Positions 1-12,299 of a DNA stretch of 64,000 nucleotides are shown in pieces (the first letter of the stretch is position 1; every line of letters starts with the position of its first letter). Source of the DNA: Berberis thunbergii (taxonomy: Eukaryota > Streptophyta > Magnoliopsida > Ranunculales > Berberidaceae); contig QNQO01006258.1 in assembly GCA_003290165.1 (NCBI GenBank), positions 62,001 through 126,000 of the forward strand, read 5' to 3'. The position numbers and the translations under genes were made by a program. The notes under the pieces are model-generated. The model was not told the DNA's origin. It searched no databases and saw only the letters and a list, made by a program, of their open reading frames with translations.

Positions 1-640
1 TTGTTCATGTTCTGTTGTTGAAGTTTCAAAATTTTTTCTGATGTTTTCCTTACTATTTCATGCTTTGGGTTTAGTGTTTTGCTCGTATTTTTGTCTCTAT
101 TACGATTAAAAACTATCCTCTTTTGCATGTCATTTTTCCCAATTTTCAAGTTGGAATTTAGAAACCCTAGCTGTAAATTTCTTGATAGTAGTTTGTTTTT
201 AAAATTTTTGAATTTGTACATGGTTACGTGGGGCATATGTAGAGTATGTGTGGATTTGCACATTAATTCATCTTTTCAATGGTTCACACATGGTCCATTT
301 TGTAAACTGAAATTATTATGCTTGAAAACGTATTTTGGTATGATTGTACATGTTTCTAGGGTGCATGCAAGTGTTAAGACATTGATTATGGTAGAGTTGT
401 AAGTGTTGGTGAGTACGGTAGTTAGTGTATGCTTGCAAGTCTTAGTCAATAGTTTGTGTTGGTATGATATAATTTGCATCTCAGTGTTAGTGAGTATGAC
501 AATTAGTGTTAGCGAATGTTGATGTTATGTTTGCAACTAATTTGAATATCATTATAGCATTTATATAATTGGTATAATCTAAGTTGGATATGATTGTTAG
601 CTTATATTGTTAAACTTAAACTGCATGTTAGAAGTCTACA
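1..640. other. AT-rich stretch, no gene recognised
   Basis: The only open frames are short and have no motif I recognise. Several short words (for example GTTAGTGAGTA-like strings near 405-500) recur loosely, but there is no clear repeat array. Nothing further can be supported. Confidence 0.5.
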
Positions 641-1145
641 TTGCATGATGAAGTATATGTGCATGTTTGTTCATTTGTGACTGTTTTTGTCTTGTTTACA
701 TGTAGTAAAACATATGATAAGAAACATTTACTTGTTCATTACGGTGGAATTTGGGACCTTCCCAAAAAAGGGTCCAAAAGATTGATGGCTATTAGTTGGA
801 TGACAAATTTGGTATGGCTGACCTTGATGGAGATAAATTCGTATTGGATAACTTCAAGAACCTCATACAAGAAAGGGAAACAATTTTGTTGAAATATACT
901 TTTGATGTTTGGTGGTTAAAGATGGTAAGAGGAGGATCATCTTGAACAATGAAGACTTTTTGTTCATGTGGGAACACAATGTCTTCGATGGGAATGACAT
1001 CATGCACTTGTTTTTGGAGTTCACGGAGGTTAACCCTTTCAAACCCCTTAGATTAAATAAACAAGAGTTATTGTGTGATTCACAACCCCTCCCACCACCA
1101 CCTGAAGTGTGTTCGATTGTTTCAACTATAGTAGTCTCATTTTGA
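641..1145 (+). pseudogene. Degenerate MULE-like N-terminal fragment
   Basis: Two overlapping plus-strand frames together resemble the N-terminal module that precedes plant Mutator-like transposases. A segment reading LLVHYGGIWDLPKKG (about 725-770) recalls the common HHGG-plus-aromatic start of that module. It is followed by an acidic stretch (MADLDGDKFVLDNF, another frame) and then by a FLFMWEHNVFDGNDIMHLFLEF-type segment (955-1020). The frame changes at least twice and stops interrupt it, so it is not functional. No DDE catalytic domain and no terminal inverted repeats were found nearby. It could instead be a diverged unrelated ORF; the assignment rests on pattern resemblance only. Confidence 0.3.
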
Positions 1146-2846
1146 TGGCTCCCTTGAAGTTTCAAATTTTTTTGATTTGTCAACACTAAAGACATTCAAT
1201 ATGTCATCCAAGTCATCCCCATCTCGTAAGTTTAAAAGGTCAACTCCAATACCTAAGTTGTTTAAAAAGTCAACTAATATTCCAAGTTTGACTAAGAAGT
1301 CATGCATGTATGTGAAACATCAAAAAAGTCAAATCATAAAGGAGTGTCGTTGAAGTCAAAAATCAAAGTCAAATCAGAGTCAACAGTATGTGTTCAAGTC
1401 GACCCAAAGTCTCAAGTTTGTTAGGAGATTATTCAAATATTGTTTAGTCTTGTAGAATGAAACTTAGGCTAGGATTTAGTTACAATATTTCCCACTAAAC
1501 TATAACTAGGGGTCCTACTAAGCCATTGTCTCCATGAGATGTGAGGGCAACCATGAGGAATGAGTTTAGATATGATGTTGTAGAAGGGTTTTCATATACT
1601 GGTATTGTAGAGCACCCACATACTGGTGTAGATGAAGAATGTTGTTGAGTGGCATGCTAAATCTATGGTATCAAGGGCTATAAAGCTCATTAAAAATTAT
1701 GAATCATTGATGAGGCACTATGGTTTAATTCCTACTGCACAAGATGTGTTCTATGTGCATAATTTGTGTGACTCTATATGGCAGTTGATCCTATTAAAGG
1801 ACGTGTACTTGCAATAAGTGGACACTGATTGCCATACAGTGCTCGTATTGTCCTCTATTAGACCAGTTTGGGCAAGATGAGTGTAATTATTTATGGAAAT
1901 TTTCAGAATTATGTTCGTCTTAAATGACATTGACATCAACTGACTTGTAATTTGTTTTCCTTCTTTCTCATGTATGCATTGACCAGCTCTGGCAGTCCAT
2001 ACCATTCAGTTGCAACTTATAAAAAAAACCTATGTTGATTACATCCATCCTTTCTAGGATCTATCTGACTAGGAAAATGTGCATATCTAGTTTGGTGTTC
2101 ATTAAGTTTTTTAAAGTTATTAATCAAGTGTTTTAAGCTGATACATCCATTGTTTTGGTTTACTTATTACTAACCACTGTATGAGGTGCACTCACTACAA
2201 TTGCATAGGCCATCAAATAGACCATGAAAGCTAGAAAGTGAGGTGGAAACTAAGGTGATGGTACAGGAACAATGAAGCAAAGAAAATGTCATCAATTGAC
2301 CATATGACAACGACATGCAAGTGTGGTCAAGGCCATCCAAAACCACCGCTTAAAGCCAAAAGCCAAGTCAAGCCATGACATCTCACTTCGCCTTGGTCAA
2401 AGTGAGGCCACTACCCTGAAGCCATGAAAGTCATCGTTTTTAGCAGTTTTTTGTTGAAGCGTGAAGTCACCAAAGTCGTGGCTTCATTAAACAAATTTTT
2501 TTTTTTGTCTTTTTCTTCTTTTCATACTTTTTTATCTTTCTCCTTCCATCTTTAGAGCTTCACAACTAAATCAGAGAGCTTCAACAAAGCAGTAGTTGGA
2601 GATTGTGCTCGAGGTACAAATAAATTCGCCTTCTTCTTGCCTTCTTTTCTCTTTCAATTCAGGAAAGATTCACAAGGGCAATAGTTTGGTTTCACTTCTT
2701 CCCTCTCCTTTCATTTCCTTCATTTCTTCCTCAATTGTTGAAAAAGAAGAAACCCACATCATTGAGTACCACCACCACCAACCACTGTTGCAGCGTGGGA
2801 GGAGTCCCAAGTCAATCTTTTTCCATGACGATCCTGGAGGTCATTC
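1146..2846. other. Non-coding stretch, no gene recognised
   Basis: Contains only short open frames (such as 1632-1817) without recognisable motifs, a GTCAA-rich patch at about 1215-1400 and a pyrimidine-rich patch at about 2500-2720. It may be old transposon debris, but I see no terminal repeats. Confidence 0.4.
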
Positions 2847-3222
2847 TTGAGCTTCAAGACCCATATTGCAGAGAAATGGGGTTTGCTAATTTTTTTTTGT
2901 CTGGGTATCACAATTTTACTATTCTCTTAATTTGAAGATTTAAGAAATGGGGTTTTCTTATTGTTGAGCTTCAAGACCCATATTGCAGAGAAAACGTTCC
3001 AAATGCCTTAATAATTATCTTCTTGAGGTATTTTACTTTGTTATTCATTTGCGGTTTCTTTATTTCATATAATTTAGGTTTTATTTCTCTCAATTTGAAA
3101 TTTTGGGATATGGGGTTTGCTCTTTTTTTTTTTTTTTTTGTCATTTTGTTGTCTAGGTATCTCAATTTTACTATTCTCTTAATTTGAAGATTTAAGAAAT
3201 GAGGTTTTTCTCATTGTTGAAG
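2847..3222. repeat. Short duplicated segments
   Basis: A 30-bp sequence (2847-2876, beginning TTGAGCTTCAAGACC) recurs exactly at 2964-2993. A second segment of about 70 bp (2899-2966, containing TACTATTCTCTTAATTTGAA) recurs with few differences at 3149-3220. The interleaved direct repeats point to local duplication, perhaps in a transposon relic. Confidence 0.7.
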
Positions 3223-4596
3223 TTTGAATTGTTGTTTGGTATTTTAGTTTAATTTTTTGTTGGATTTTATTTGAAGCTTCAGGTGTGTGACTTGATTGGT
3301 TTCTTGTCTTCTCTCTTCAGTCTTCACTCATCATAGCTTCGCGACAATGAATTAGAGAGCAATAGTTGGAGCATTGGAGGTACTTCTTCTTCCCTTCTTC
3401 TTTTCTTCTATATCCCCGTTTTGTTCTTGATATATTTTCTGCAAAGTACATTTGTTATGAGATGGAGGCAAAAGAACTTGAGTAAATACGAACACTTACA
3501 TTGACTTGAGTTAACACCTCTAAATCTTGTAAAAAAAAACAGAGTGCATATATTTAGAAGCTCAGATACAAGCAAAATGCATATATTTACATTTTTTACA
3601 TAACATTAGAATCATTTTTTAAGGTCACTTTACTTGCATAAAGTCATCGTTTCGCGTTTTTTTTACTTAAAACCAAGCCATGGCAAATTGATTTGCCTTC
3701 GCTTCACATTTTAACTACCTTGCAATGGACCACGTAAAACAACAACTAACCCTACTAATGGACCTACAAGAGATGGGCCAAGTGTTGCACATAGCACAAG
3801 AACCATTGGACATGCAAAATAAGGTCCAGGACATGCACAAAGTATAATGAAACTCAGTATATTTAAGCTAGATGAGTTTATGCATGATTGAACGTATGAT
3901 ACCAACATTGTGCATTCATTGTGTTTGACAGGAATATCTGAAGCACCTAATTCATATGGTTTCATCAAAATCACTCCACGTTAGTTGTAGGTAATGAACT
4001 ATAGTTTTTTAAAAGTGATAAAAGCATAGGAGTCTACTCGAAGCGGCTAAAAAATGCTCCGGAACATACGTGTTAGAACTTTGACTCGTACAAGTTGACT
4101 CGTACGAGTCATTAGGTGCCATGATTTCAAATCTTTTCAAATCTTGAAGAAAATCTGACAAACCCAACCCCCAAACCTAATTAGATTTGAAACAAATATT
4201 TTGTACGGTCGTGACATAGAAGAAAAAAAATGGAGAGGAAGAAAGAAGAAGACAATCAAGAGGCAAGACACAGTTTAGATCGACAGTCAACAGAATGCGG
4301 TTGTGTCGATTGTCGTCGTTGTCGATAGAAGAAAAAGAAAAGGAGGGAATAATGAAGAAGGAGGAGGGTATTGACCTTACTGTTTTTGTTTATGCTCCAC
4401 TTGCTTATTGTGTCTGGGCTTTGCTTTTATGCCTTCATCATCCTATCCTCACTGCAATGAATATCATCATCTTTGAAGCTCATCCCATGGTAAAGAAGAT
4501 CTTGTCCTTGCAAACATGTCTAAAGATGTGGTCATGGGCAAGAACCCACTAGAAAAATGCATTTGTCTGAAAGATCTTATCCTTCCAAACATGTTT
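3223..4596. other. Non-coding stretch, no gene recognised
   Basis: Short frames at 3711-3974 (minus) and 4295-4552 (plus) have no family motifs and no neighbouring splice-site pattern that would build a gene. No terminal repeats or tandem array were noticed. Confidence 0.4.
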
Positions 4597-4597
4597 G

Positions 4598-4628
<31 letters not shown>

Positions 4629-4631
4629 TAG
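4597..4631. repeat. Poly(A) run followed by (AT)n microsatellite
   Basis: An A-run of about 15 bases passes directly into about ten AT dinucleotides. It could be the relic tail of a retroposon, but no body is recognisable upstream. Confidence 0.85.
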
Positions 4632-5410
4632 GAGAAAAGTTTGAAGAGTTTGTCATCTTTATATCTAAAAGAAAGGGGTGAGTTTACTTTGACAACACAT
4701 GGCCAATGAGAAAATATATATATTAAATTTTATTTATAAGTTTTAATCAAATGTTGTATTGCTTTCACTTAATTATTTTTATGAACAATGATGCGTAATG
4801 GATGTGTATGCCTCGTTACACATTAGTGCACCACTTCGCCTAAAAAAAGCTTGGTAGCCGGCTATAATACATTTTTTAAAACTGATGAACTAAGCTTATT
4901 TATGTTTGAATGAAAGGATGTTGGTCCTATTGGGTATGAATATTGAACACAATCATCGTATCTAACAGGAACAACTTCTATTTCATTTAAAGTACATCTC
5001 ACACAACAAATTTGTCATGTGGATTTAAACTCATTACCGGGTAATTACCTAAATTCAGCTAATTCTCTTACTTCAACTGATTGCTTCACTTAAATTCATA
5101 GTTCAATGGTCATTAACTTATTTGCATCCATTGATGATATGGGTGTAGGGACTTTCTTGGCGAGACCTGTGTTTGGGGTTGGCTTCCTTCCACCAAAGCA
5201 AACCCTAATAAGACCACAAGCAACGATGCTTATCAAACCGATATGAGCACCATGTTCCAACCATTTTCACAATGCTATCCCAATGGATTCTAAGACAATG
5301 GTTACTGGCTTTTGTTTTGTTTGAATAATTTTTATAATCAGACAGTAGTTACATGAACTGACTAAAAGTTTGTTTACATGTCCATATTATTATAGGCCAT
5401 GAATGCCCCA
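4632..5410. other. Non-coding stretch, no gene recognised
   Basis: AT-rich, with no ORF of note and no repeat structure that I could identify. Confidence 0.4.
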
Positions 5411-5412
5411 TT

Positions 5413-5450
<38 letters not shown>

Positions 5451-5486
5451 TATTATTATTATTATTACTATTATTATTATTATTTT
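5411..5486. repeat. Compound (TCA)n-(TTA)n microsatellite
   Basis: About 13 TCA/ATC triplets (5412-5450) run straight into about 11 TTA triplets with one interruption (5450-5485). The two motifs differ by one base, consistent with a point change that spread along the array. Confidence 0.95.
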
Positions 5487-5689
5487 TTGGTTGCTATATG
5501 CTTAAGACAAGTTATCAAACTCCTATTTTTTTTTATTAGATGGAGAAATTGATGAATACGAATGAAATGGTGTTTTGACATTATTTTGTAATTACTGCTA
5601 TTATGGATATGATTCGATTCATGTTCAGTTGTTTTGTCATTTGTGATTTGCTAGTCATTTCAACAGAAACACAAAATAGATTGTACAAC

Positions 5690-6211
5690 TACAACCATTC
5701 CATACTTAATGACACAATACGTTGAATTGCTTAAGTAGACATCATTGAATAGCTTAAAGCAGACAACATATCTCAACTTGAACCAACTCTTCTTCACATC
5801 AACTTGAGCCATTTCTCATTTACTTCTTTATGATAACATTCTCCCCAAGCAATTTGCAGAAATTTTAAGTGCCCATCTCAACAATAGTTTTAGCAACATG
5901 CACCTCCTTTTCCTTGTTCTTATCATTATTCTTCTCCTTACCAATCTCCATGAAAACATTTCCTTCCTCTTCCAAAACATCAACCAAACACTTATAATTT
6001 CCACAAATACCAGATGCTAGGTATTTTTACCCCCAGTACTGCTAACTTTAGAGGCTAGCAATTGCATCCATCCTTCACAACCACTCATATGACATAAAGA
6101 ATTAGGCCATGGAAAATCCTTCATCCAGATGTTGGTTTGTCCACAGTTGAAACACCCTTCTGGCAGTGCAATTGTAAGTCTATTAATGCTACAGAAGTTA
6201 TGTTTCGATAT
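5690..6211 (-). pseudogene. 3' part of a zinc-finger (GRF-like) gene split by gypsy element A
   Basis: On the minus strand this segment encodes a cysteine-containing stretch with GCFNCGQTNIW and CHMSGCEGWMQLL (about 6060-6165). It is followed, after a stop, by an acidic and lysine-rich tail (KEKNNDKNKEKEVHVAKT, about 5890-5960) that looks like a coiled coil. Small plant GRF-type zinc-finger proteins have this layout of cysteines followed by a helical tail. The 5' part of the same gene lies at 19722-20120, and the retroelement inserted between them. The short target duplication GATAT/GATAC at the two edges supports joining the two parts across the insertion. The exact family is not certain, and stops suggest the gene is dead. 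Confidence 0.4.
6207..6211. repeat. Target-site duplication of gypsy element A (left copy)
   Basis: GATAT precedes the left LTR and GATAC (19722-19726) follows the right LTR. Four of five bases match, as expected for an old 5-bp duplication. Confidence 0.6.
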
Positions 6212-6909
6212 TGATGTAATCGATTTCCGTTTTCCTTCCTCATCGTTACCTTGCACTAGTAGCACACGTGAGCTAAAGACCATCGTGTGGCAGTTGATGG
6301 CACTCCGATGCTTAAGTTAGATAAGGCTTAGGAGAGGCTTAAAAATGTAAATTGGGATTATGTAGCATACTTTAGTTCATCAACCTTATCTCTCTTTTTT
6401 AGTATGAGAGTCTTTGTTCGGCTAGGCCTTTGGATGTGTAGTTTATGGAAAAAAATCTTATTGGAGACCCTTTCCTATTTGGGAGCTATCCATGTAGAGG
6501 AGTTTTCCCACACGACTTGTGCTCCTAGATCTGCAAAAGAGGTTTCTCATTCTTAGTGTTGTCCAACCATGGAAGTTTCCTTGCCCGACTTATACTTTAT
6601 TATTTGTTTCCTAGTCGAATCTGATGCATTGTTGGTCTGCCTGTCTTGGGTCAATCCCCCATATACTTGCCTTATCAAGGCTTACTCTTGCATTATCAAG
6701 GCTTACGAGTATTGGGCTTGACCGTGTGATGTATGTACTTATTAAGGCGTTGTAATTTTGGTCCAACGTTCTGGAATCTGACAATAGTGAGTTTAATGTT
6801 GTCTGGGCCTCGCTGGATTGAGCATGCAATCGGGCTTGTTTTGTTTTATTGACGAGATTATCATGACAAGCGTATGGTGCTTATCAAAGGGCAGTTTGAT
6901 GTATCATCA
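6212..6909 (-). repeat. 3' LTR of element A
   Basis: In element orientation it starts TGATGATACATC and ends TACATCA. It matches the right LTR (19042-19721) along its length, for example the shared words GATGGCACT, CGATGCTTAAGTTAGATAA and GTAAATTGGGATT. The LTRs of element B are recognisably related, so A and B belong to one superfamily branch. Confidence 0.85.
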
Positions 6910-6923
6910 GCTACTCCCCCTTC
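6910..6923 (-). promoter_or_regulatory. Polypurine tract of element A
   Basis: Read on the minus strand, AAGGGGGAGTAGC ends exactly where the 3' LTR begins (TGATGATAC). Element B has the same tract at its corresponding boundary. This is the expected primer site for plus-strand DNA synthesis and it fixes the orientation of the element. Confidence 0.75.
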
Positions 6924-7077
6924 CTCGAGTTGGCGGGCCATCTTATTGGTCCACTAAGTTCTTTCATGAAGCAACTGTGCAGTCATTAAGGTTGAGTATG
7001 AGTTGTTTCCTCGAGTGGCGAGTTTCATTAATTTGACGTGCGTCTGCTCGAAAAAAAAAGGCGGGAGTTCTGTTTTC

Positions 7078-7084
7078 TATATAG
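7078..7084 (+). promoter_or_regulatory. TATA-like box of the antisense ORF in element A
   Basis: TATATAG lies about 120 bp upstream of the inferred start of the antisense ORF. Element B has TATAAATA at the matching place, within similar flanking sequence (a GTGACTGCTC/GCGTCTGCTCG word upstream in both). This suggests a promoter inside the element, driving transcription opposite to the LTR transcript. Confidence 0.45.
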
Positions 7085-7510
7085 ATCTCCTCTCTGTCGA
7101 ATTTGGTTTCAATACTTTTTTGATCTTAGAGACTCTACTTTGTCGTACCGCATTTTGTGCTTTTGACTTTGCTCAACTTCTATTTGAAAGATTGTACTAT
7201 CTTTCATGGCAGACTGAAATCAATTTTCTGATGAACTATTCGCTAAGGTTTATAAGTTATTTGAGGAAAGATTGCTCTCTGAGTCGGATCTAGAAGTCAT
7301 TTGTAGAACATACGGGATTCGTGATGATCTGGTGCTTTGCACTATGGTCGCCAATTTGTTGCCATTACACACTCCTAAGGGGTTTATCTGTCTTCACCAA
7401 TGTATGCTTCAATCAGTCGTCCACTTTCCTGTTATCAAGGAGATTTGGGAGTTCCTGACGTTCCTCAGCATTGCTTCCGCTCAACTGGTGTCGAACGGGT
7501 ATAGGACTAT

Positions 7511-9891
7511 CACTACAAGAACTCTATCTTTTACCAACAAAATTATTGCTACAAAAATTGATTTCCTTGTTAATAATGTAGCATTGTCAACGAATAAAAA
7601 ATTTCCTTGAAAAAACCATAAACTTGTTACTGTTTTCCAACAAAATATATTTTGTAGGAAACATTCCTTGTTAAATAGGTGGCAGGAAACATTCCCTCCA
7701 AACAAAATTTTTCGCTAAATTGATTTAACAATGAAATTATTTTATGGCCACAAAATACTTGTTCCTTAGTAATTATGGCATCATCTGAAATGAAATATTT
7801 TGTTGCTAAAGAAGACTAATTTTAACAACAACTAACTTTCCTTGTTAACGAATATTAAATCTTATTCATCCCTCTTTAGTAAGGAAATATGTTTTCCTAG
7901 ACAATAATCACATTATTAGTGATGATTCGGTTCGTTGATATAGATTGATAAATTTTTTCATTAGGTTTTTCTTGTTAAAGCTCGTTTATTAATTTATAGC
8001 AATAAAGTAATATTTAGTTGAGAATTGTCACACTATTGGCAACGTTTTTTATTTTGTTTATTTTGTTGGAAACAATATATTTTTTAATGAAATCTTTGTA
8101 GCTATGAAATAAGATTTTGTTGGTAATTATAACATTGTTCGTAACAATTTTTTTCTAGGTAAAAACTGATAATTATTTTCATGAAAATTTGTTTCTCATT
8201 AAAGTTCACTAACTATTTTATAGCGACAAGTCATTATTTTGTTGGAAATTGGTATACTCACTACAAAAAATGTTTTAGTTACTAACAAATTTTATTTTCC
8301 TTGTTAATATGTTACTATTTCTAACAAAAATAAATTTCATTGAAAAAACCATAGAGTTGTCACTTTTTGTAACAAAATCTATTTTGTTGGCAACTTTTCT
8401 TTATAAAGAGACGGCGAAAAATATTTATTCCAAAATCAATTTCCCACCAACATTATTTAGCAACAAAATATTTCTTTTTCAACGAAATTTTAGTTTGTTA
8501 GTTATAATGACGTCATTTTCAATAAATTATTTCATTGCTAATAAATATTAATATTATTGACAAACATTTTCTTAGTAAATGCACTATAACACTTGTTCGT
8601 GTCTCTTCAACAATAAAACTAAATTTTCTCTAGTTAATTACTACGTTATTGCAACGATTTATTTGTTTACTTATAATGAATTTTTTTTCATGAAATTTTT
8701 TTATATTTAAAGCTCCTAGCTTCTTTATAGTGGAAAAATATCAATTCGTTGAAATTTTTTATTAGTAACATTGATATAATTTCATCTGAAAAATTAAATA
8801 AAATTTATTTAACAATACAACATTATTTTACTGTTAATTATAATATTAATGGTAACAATTTATTTCGTTACTAAATATTGATAAAATTTTCATGAACATT
8901 TTTCTTATTAAGGCTCATTTTCTTATTTACAACAATTTAATTTTATTTCATTGAGGATATAACCAATTTCAATAACATATAGCATTGAAATGCTATTACT
9001 ATTTTGTTGCTAATTATAATGGTGTTACTGTGAAATTTTTTCATTTTGCTAAAAGTGGTAGATATTTAACATAAATCTTATAATCGTGAAAATATTTAGT
9101 TTTAATTTATAGTGATGAAATATTATATATTGGTCTTTATTATATACGTAGCAATGGTTTTTTTATTGCAAAAAATGAGTAATTTGATATTATAAGCTAT
9201 AAAGTTGTTTCACACAATACAATTATTCAAATAGCTCAATTGGTAAATATTGCAACAGATTTTACTATAGGTCAGGAGTTCGATTTCCATTAAGCCTAAA
9301 AATAAATATATTATATATGGAATTTCATAATGGGGTCTTATCATCAAGAGTGGTGTCTTTAGAGTTTGGGAGATAGTGGGTGATGTCCTTAGAGTTTGGG
9401 ACCTAGATTAGGTCGTCTCTTAAACAACTTTAATATATCATTTTTTTATTAAAAATAATTTCCTTGGTAATTGGTAACGATACCGATGACAACTTTCGTT
9501 GATATTCATGCATTTTACCAACGAAAAAGTTCTATGATAAAGGTTGTTACTTTTGCCAACGACAATTTTCCTTGATGATTTTAAGATTTTTCGAGAAAAA
9601 TTTTGTAGGTAAATAAAATAGTTCTTGCAACAAACAATTTGTTGGTAACGATATTTGATTTTTACCAAAAAATTTCCTTTGTAGTTGTGAATATTACCAA
9701 CAAAATACTTTCTTGACTTAGCATCCCTTTTACCAACAAAAACTGTAATTCCTTGGCAAATACCTTTAGCTACGGGGATGCCTCCAGGAACCCACCAACG
9801 AACTTTTTTCCTTGTTAAAAGTAGTTTTTAACAAATTTTTAGTTTTGTCAAGGACATTTTTTCTTGAAAAAATGCCTTAATTGTTGTAGTG
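7511..9891. mobile_element. CACTA (En/Spm-type) non-autonomous element, copy 1
   Basis: It begins CACTACAAGAACTC and ends with the inverted form of CACTACAACAATTAAGG (TTGTTGTAGTG at 9881-9891). It is flanked by the 3-bp duplication TAT (7508-7510 and 9892-9894), diagnostic of CACTA elements. The 2.4-kb interior is very AT-rich, full of short ACCAACAAA/TTTGTTGGT words, and has no transposase ORF. An almost full-length second copy lies at 42487-44975 in the opposite orientation. It inserted into the antisense ORF of gypsy element A, so it is younger than that element. Confidence 0.93.
9232..9290 (+). repeat. tRNA-like (SINE-type) fragment inside CACTA copy 1
   Basis: Contains a box A-like TAGCTCAATTGG and, about 35 bp later, a box B-like GAGTTCGATTTCC, spaced as in a tRNA gene. 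It does not fold into a full tRNA and has no poly(A) tail. The same fragment is in CACTA copy 2 (about 43080-43150, minus), so the ancestor already carried it. Confidence 0.55.
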
Positions 9892-10132
9892 TATGATTTT
9901 CATTATGTTAGGGCTAAGGACGCTGGTGTCCGAGTATCTTCGAGGACGATCCAACTGCTTACTTCCCCTCGAATAAATGAGCACGCAGTATGTGTGCTGA
10001 TGTCGTCGGAATGCTTTGGCAAGCTACCTGACGATTTTAAATCCTGACAGAAGTTCTGTTTCATGGCTCCTGCGGATTCGCAATATTTTGAGCTTGTTGG
10101 TCATCCTATCGAGAGGGAAATCAGACAACTTA

Positions 10133-10204
10133 GTAAGTTTGATTATTTTTTTGGTCTTTTTTGTGTTAACTGCATGTCATATTGACATTTTCGTTGTTCG
10201 CAAG
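10133..10204 (+). other. Intron in the antisense ORF of element A
   Basis: A GTAAGT donor follows the coding stretch ending in REIRQL, and a T-rich stretch ends in a CAAG acceptor before KFPTSPLSAKDKT. Element B has a 79-bp intron at the corresponding place. Conservation of an intron in two diverged copies supports real splicing of the antisense transcript. Confidence 0.6.
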
Positions 10205-10529
10205 GAAATTCCCAACTTCTCCACTTTCTGCTAAAGATAAAACAATTCTGGATGCGTTTCACGACATGCCTCACCTGCAGATGGAGGATGTCATTGAGTC
10301 TTCTAATGTCAAGCGCACTGGGTTGTAGGCTCATTGGCATGAGGCTCCCACTCTTTTTAGGGTTCCGAAGCTAAAATCGAAGGTGTGTTTTCTTCGAGGA
10401 AGAGGAAACTTTTGAATATTACGGTTCTAAGCCCTTCGAGAATGGTAGAAATAGATGAGGCGCTTCCTTCTCCTGTGCATCTGAATAGGCCACGTGCTTT
10501 GTCCAAATATATTTGCATGCGCTTGACAT

Positions 10530-10559
10530 CTTTATTTATTTATTTATTTATTTATTTAT
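10530..10559. repeat. (TTTA)n microsatellite
   Basis: About seven tetranucleotide units. It sits at the point where element A coding sequence is lost, so it may mark the junction of the insert. Confidence 0.9.
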
Positions 10560-10740
10560 ATTCATTCTTTTGATTATATCTATGGAAACTCGTTCATAAC
10601 CCAGTAAATTATGATTACTACACTGATGACCAAAAACAAAATAAAATTGTGAGAAAATAGCTTGGTCGAAGCTAGAGGCAATCTAATGATGATACAATTA
10701 AACTGTAAGAAACCACAAAATCCAAAGATTGAGTACTCAC

Positions 10741-10824
10741 GAGCAAGAACTTCTGTTTCTTTATCAAGCTTCCTCGTGTTCAAAGTATTGCCACTGCAGG
10801 CAGCCTTGTTTGTTCCTGCTGTTG
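10741..10824 (-). pseudogene. MBF1: Captured exon of multiprotein bridging factor 1 (MBF1)
   Basis: On the minus strand, an AG acceptor (TATCTTCCAG) precedes and a GTGAGT donor follows an 84-bp exon. It reads TAGTNKAACSGNTLNTRK and then LDKETEVLA. Plant MBF1 proteins, conserved transcriptional co-activators that bridge TBP and bZIP-type factors, have this NAGTNKA...LNT+KLD-ETE-LA segment just before the helix-turn-helix domain. The rest of MBF1, including the helix-turn-helix, was not found within the insert. It is therefore a single exon with its splice signals, probably picked up by the surrounding CACTA-like element. No stop interrupts it. Confidence 0.7.
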
Positions 10825-12299
10825 CTGGAAGATAGACAATAAAGCAACATTATCATTAGCATCAACAAAATAGAATTTGTGGACCAACATACATATAAAC
10901 ATTTTGTTTTAAAATGCACATTACAAGTTAAAATTATCCATTAAAGCTTCCTTGTAACTTTTGGTGGATGATATTACTAGTCATGTATTTGAACGCTCCA
11001 GAACAAATTATGCGATCAAGCAATCAAGCACTACAACACAAGCACTACAACACAATCAAGCACTACAACACAATCCACATTCAATAAACAAATCATAATT
11101 TTTTTTCCTTCTTTTTCGATTATCCGGTTCAATTCCATCACAATAAATTCGAGCCTTTATTTTCATGTTTTTTTCGGAGGTATGGAGAAAGTTGAAATCA
11201 GTACTTGTCACAGGAGAGGAGTTCCAATCAAGTTCCCCATAAGCAAAGATAACAACCCCTTAACAACCCCATGAGTTCATGACATACAACTAATACTAAA
11301 GAGGGTGATTGATGCTTTGCTTAATTGAACAAGACGACGGCTTTCTCTTTTGGCTTTTCATTTTATTGAAGGAAAAGAGGATTGATGAAGGATGTAATGT
11401 TCCATACATCCTTCTCTAACCTACTACATATACAACTACTCCGTTATCAGAGAGAAGAATTTCAGTTGGTTACAAGTTACATATGAATCATTTTGTTACA
11501 AGTCAACTTTGGATCTCATTCCGTAAACAACATAAAGAATAACTTGATAAAAGGAGACCCAATAATGATCAAATTGTGATAAGTGATCTAGAGAATACAA
11601 GTCATACTCATCTCCCTCATTTTCCAGAAACTAAAATGTATGTTAGACGATGAAAAGGATAGATACCTGCCCACCAACTCTTTAATAAGGATACTAATGG
11701 GAAAATAAACAGAAAACCATTTGGGAATCCAAAGTATGTAGATGGAACATGAATAATAGATTACAAGGTGAGAGACTTGGGCTTTATATTCTTTTTTTCT
11801 TAATTCCATTCATAATCTATATGGGTTAACGGTCAACACTCAAACAACAAAAAGCCAAAGGGAAAGCAAACATCAACGGCATGCAGACTAAACCAGCCCT
11901 TTTGAAAACTCCAACATGTACTCCATGCTTAAGATCATTAACTTGCTCACATATCTTTTAAGGCTCTAGCTCTTTCATGTATGTTGTTAGTACATAACAA
12001 GATAGTAAGTGTAAGTAGAAATATGCATCTACAAGCGAAAAAAAAAAGAAAACATGACTAACTAATCAAAGGTTATACTAAAGAATAATATAATGTACAG
12101 ATGTGTCTACATTTTGCTGATTTTTTCTTATCTGTCTGACATGGACACAAGTACCTATTTTGTGGTTACAGAGGTTATGGTTTATTGTTTTATAAGCATA
12201 GGCATTACTAATTAGAATCTCCAAGGATGAAAATCAAGCATGTCATCTTATTGTTTTGTAGCAAGAAGAAAATGATGTTACTCAAGCTAATGGTAAAGA

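Noticed and set aside
9232..9290. A functional tRNA gene
   Set aside because: No full cloverleaf can be formed and the 3' half does not pair. It is only a tRNA-like fragment.
11030..11075. Repeated CAAGCACTACAACAC words that look like CACTA termini
   Set aside because: They form a short direct tandem repeat without TIR partners, subterminal repeats or flanking duplications, so they are not the left end of the CACTA-like insert.
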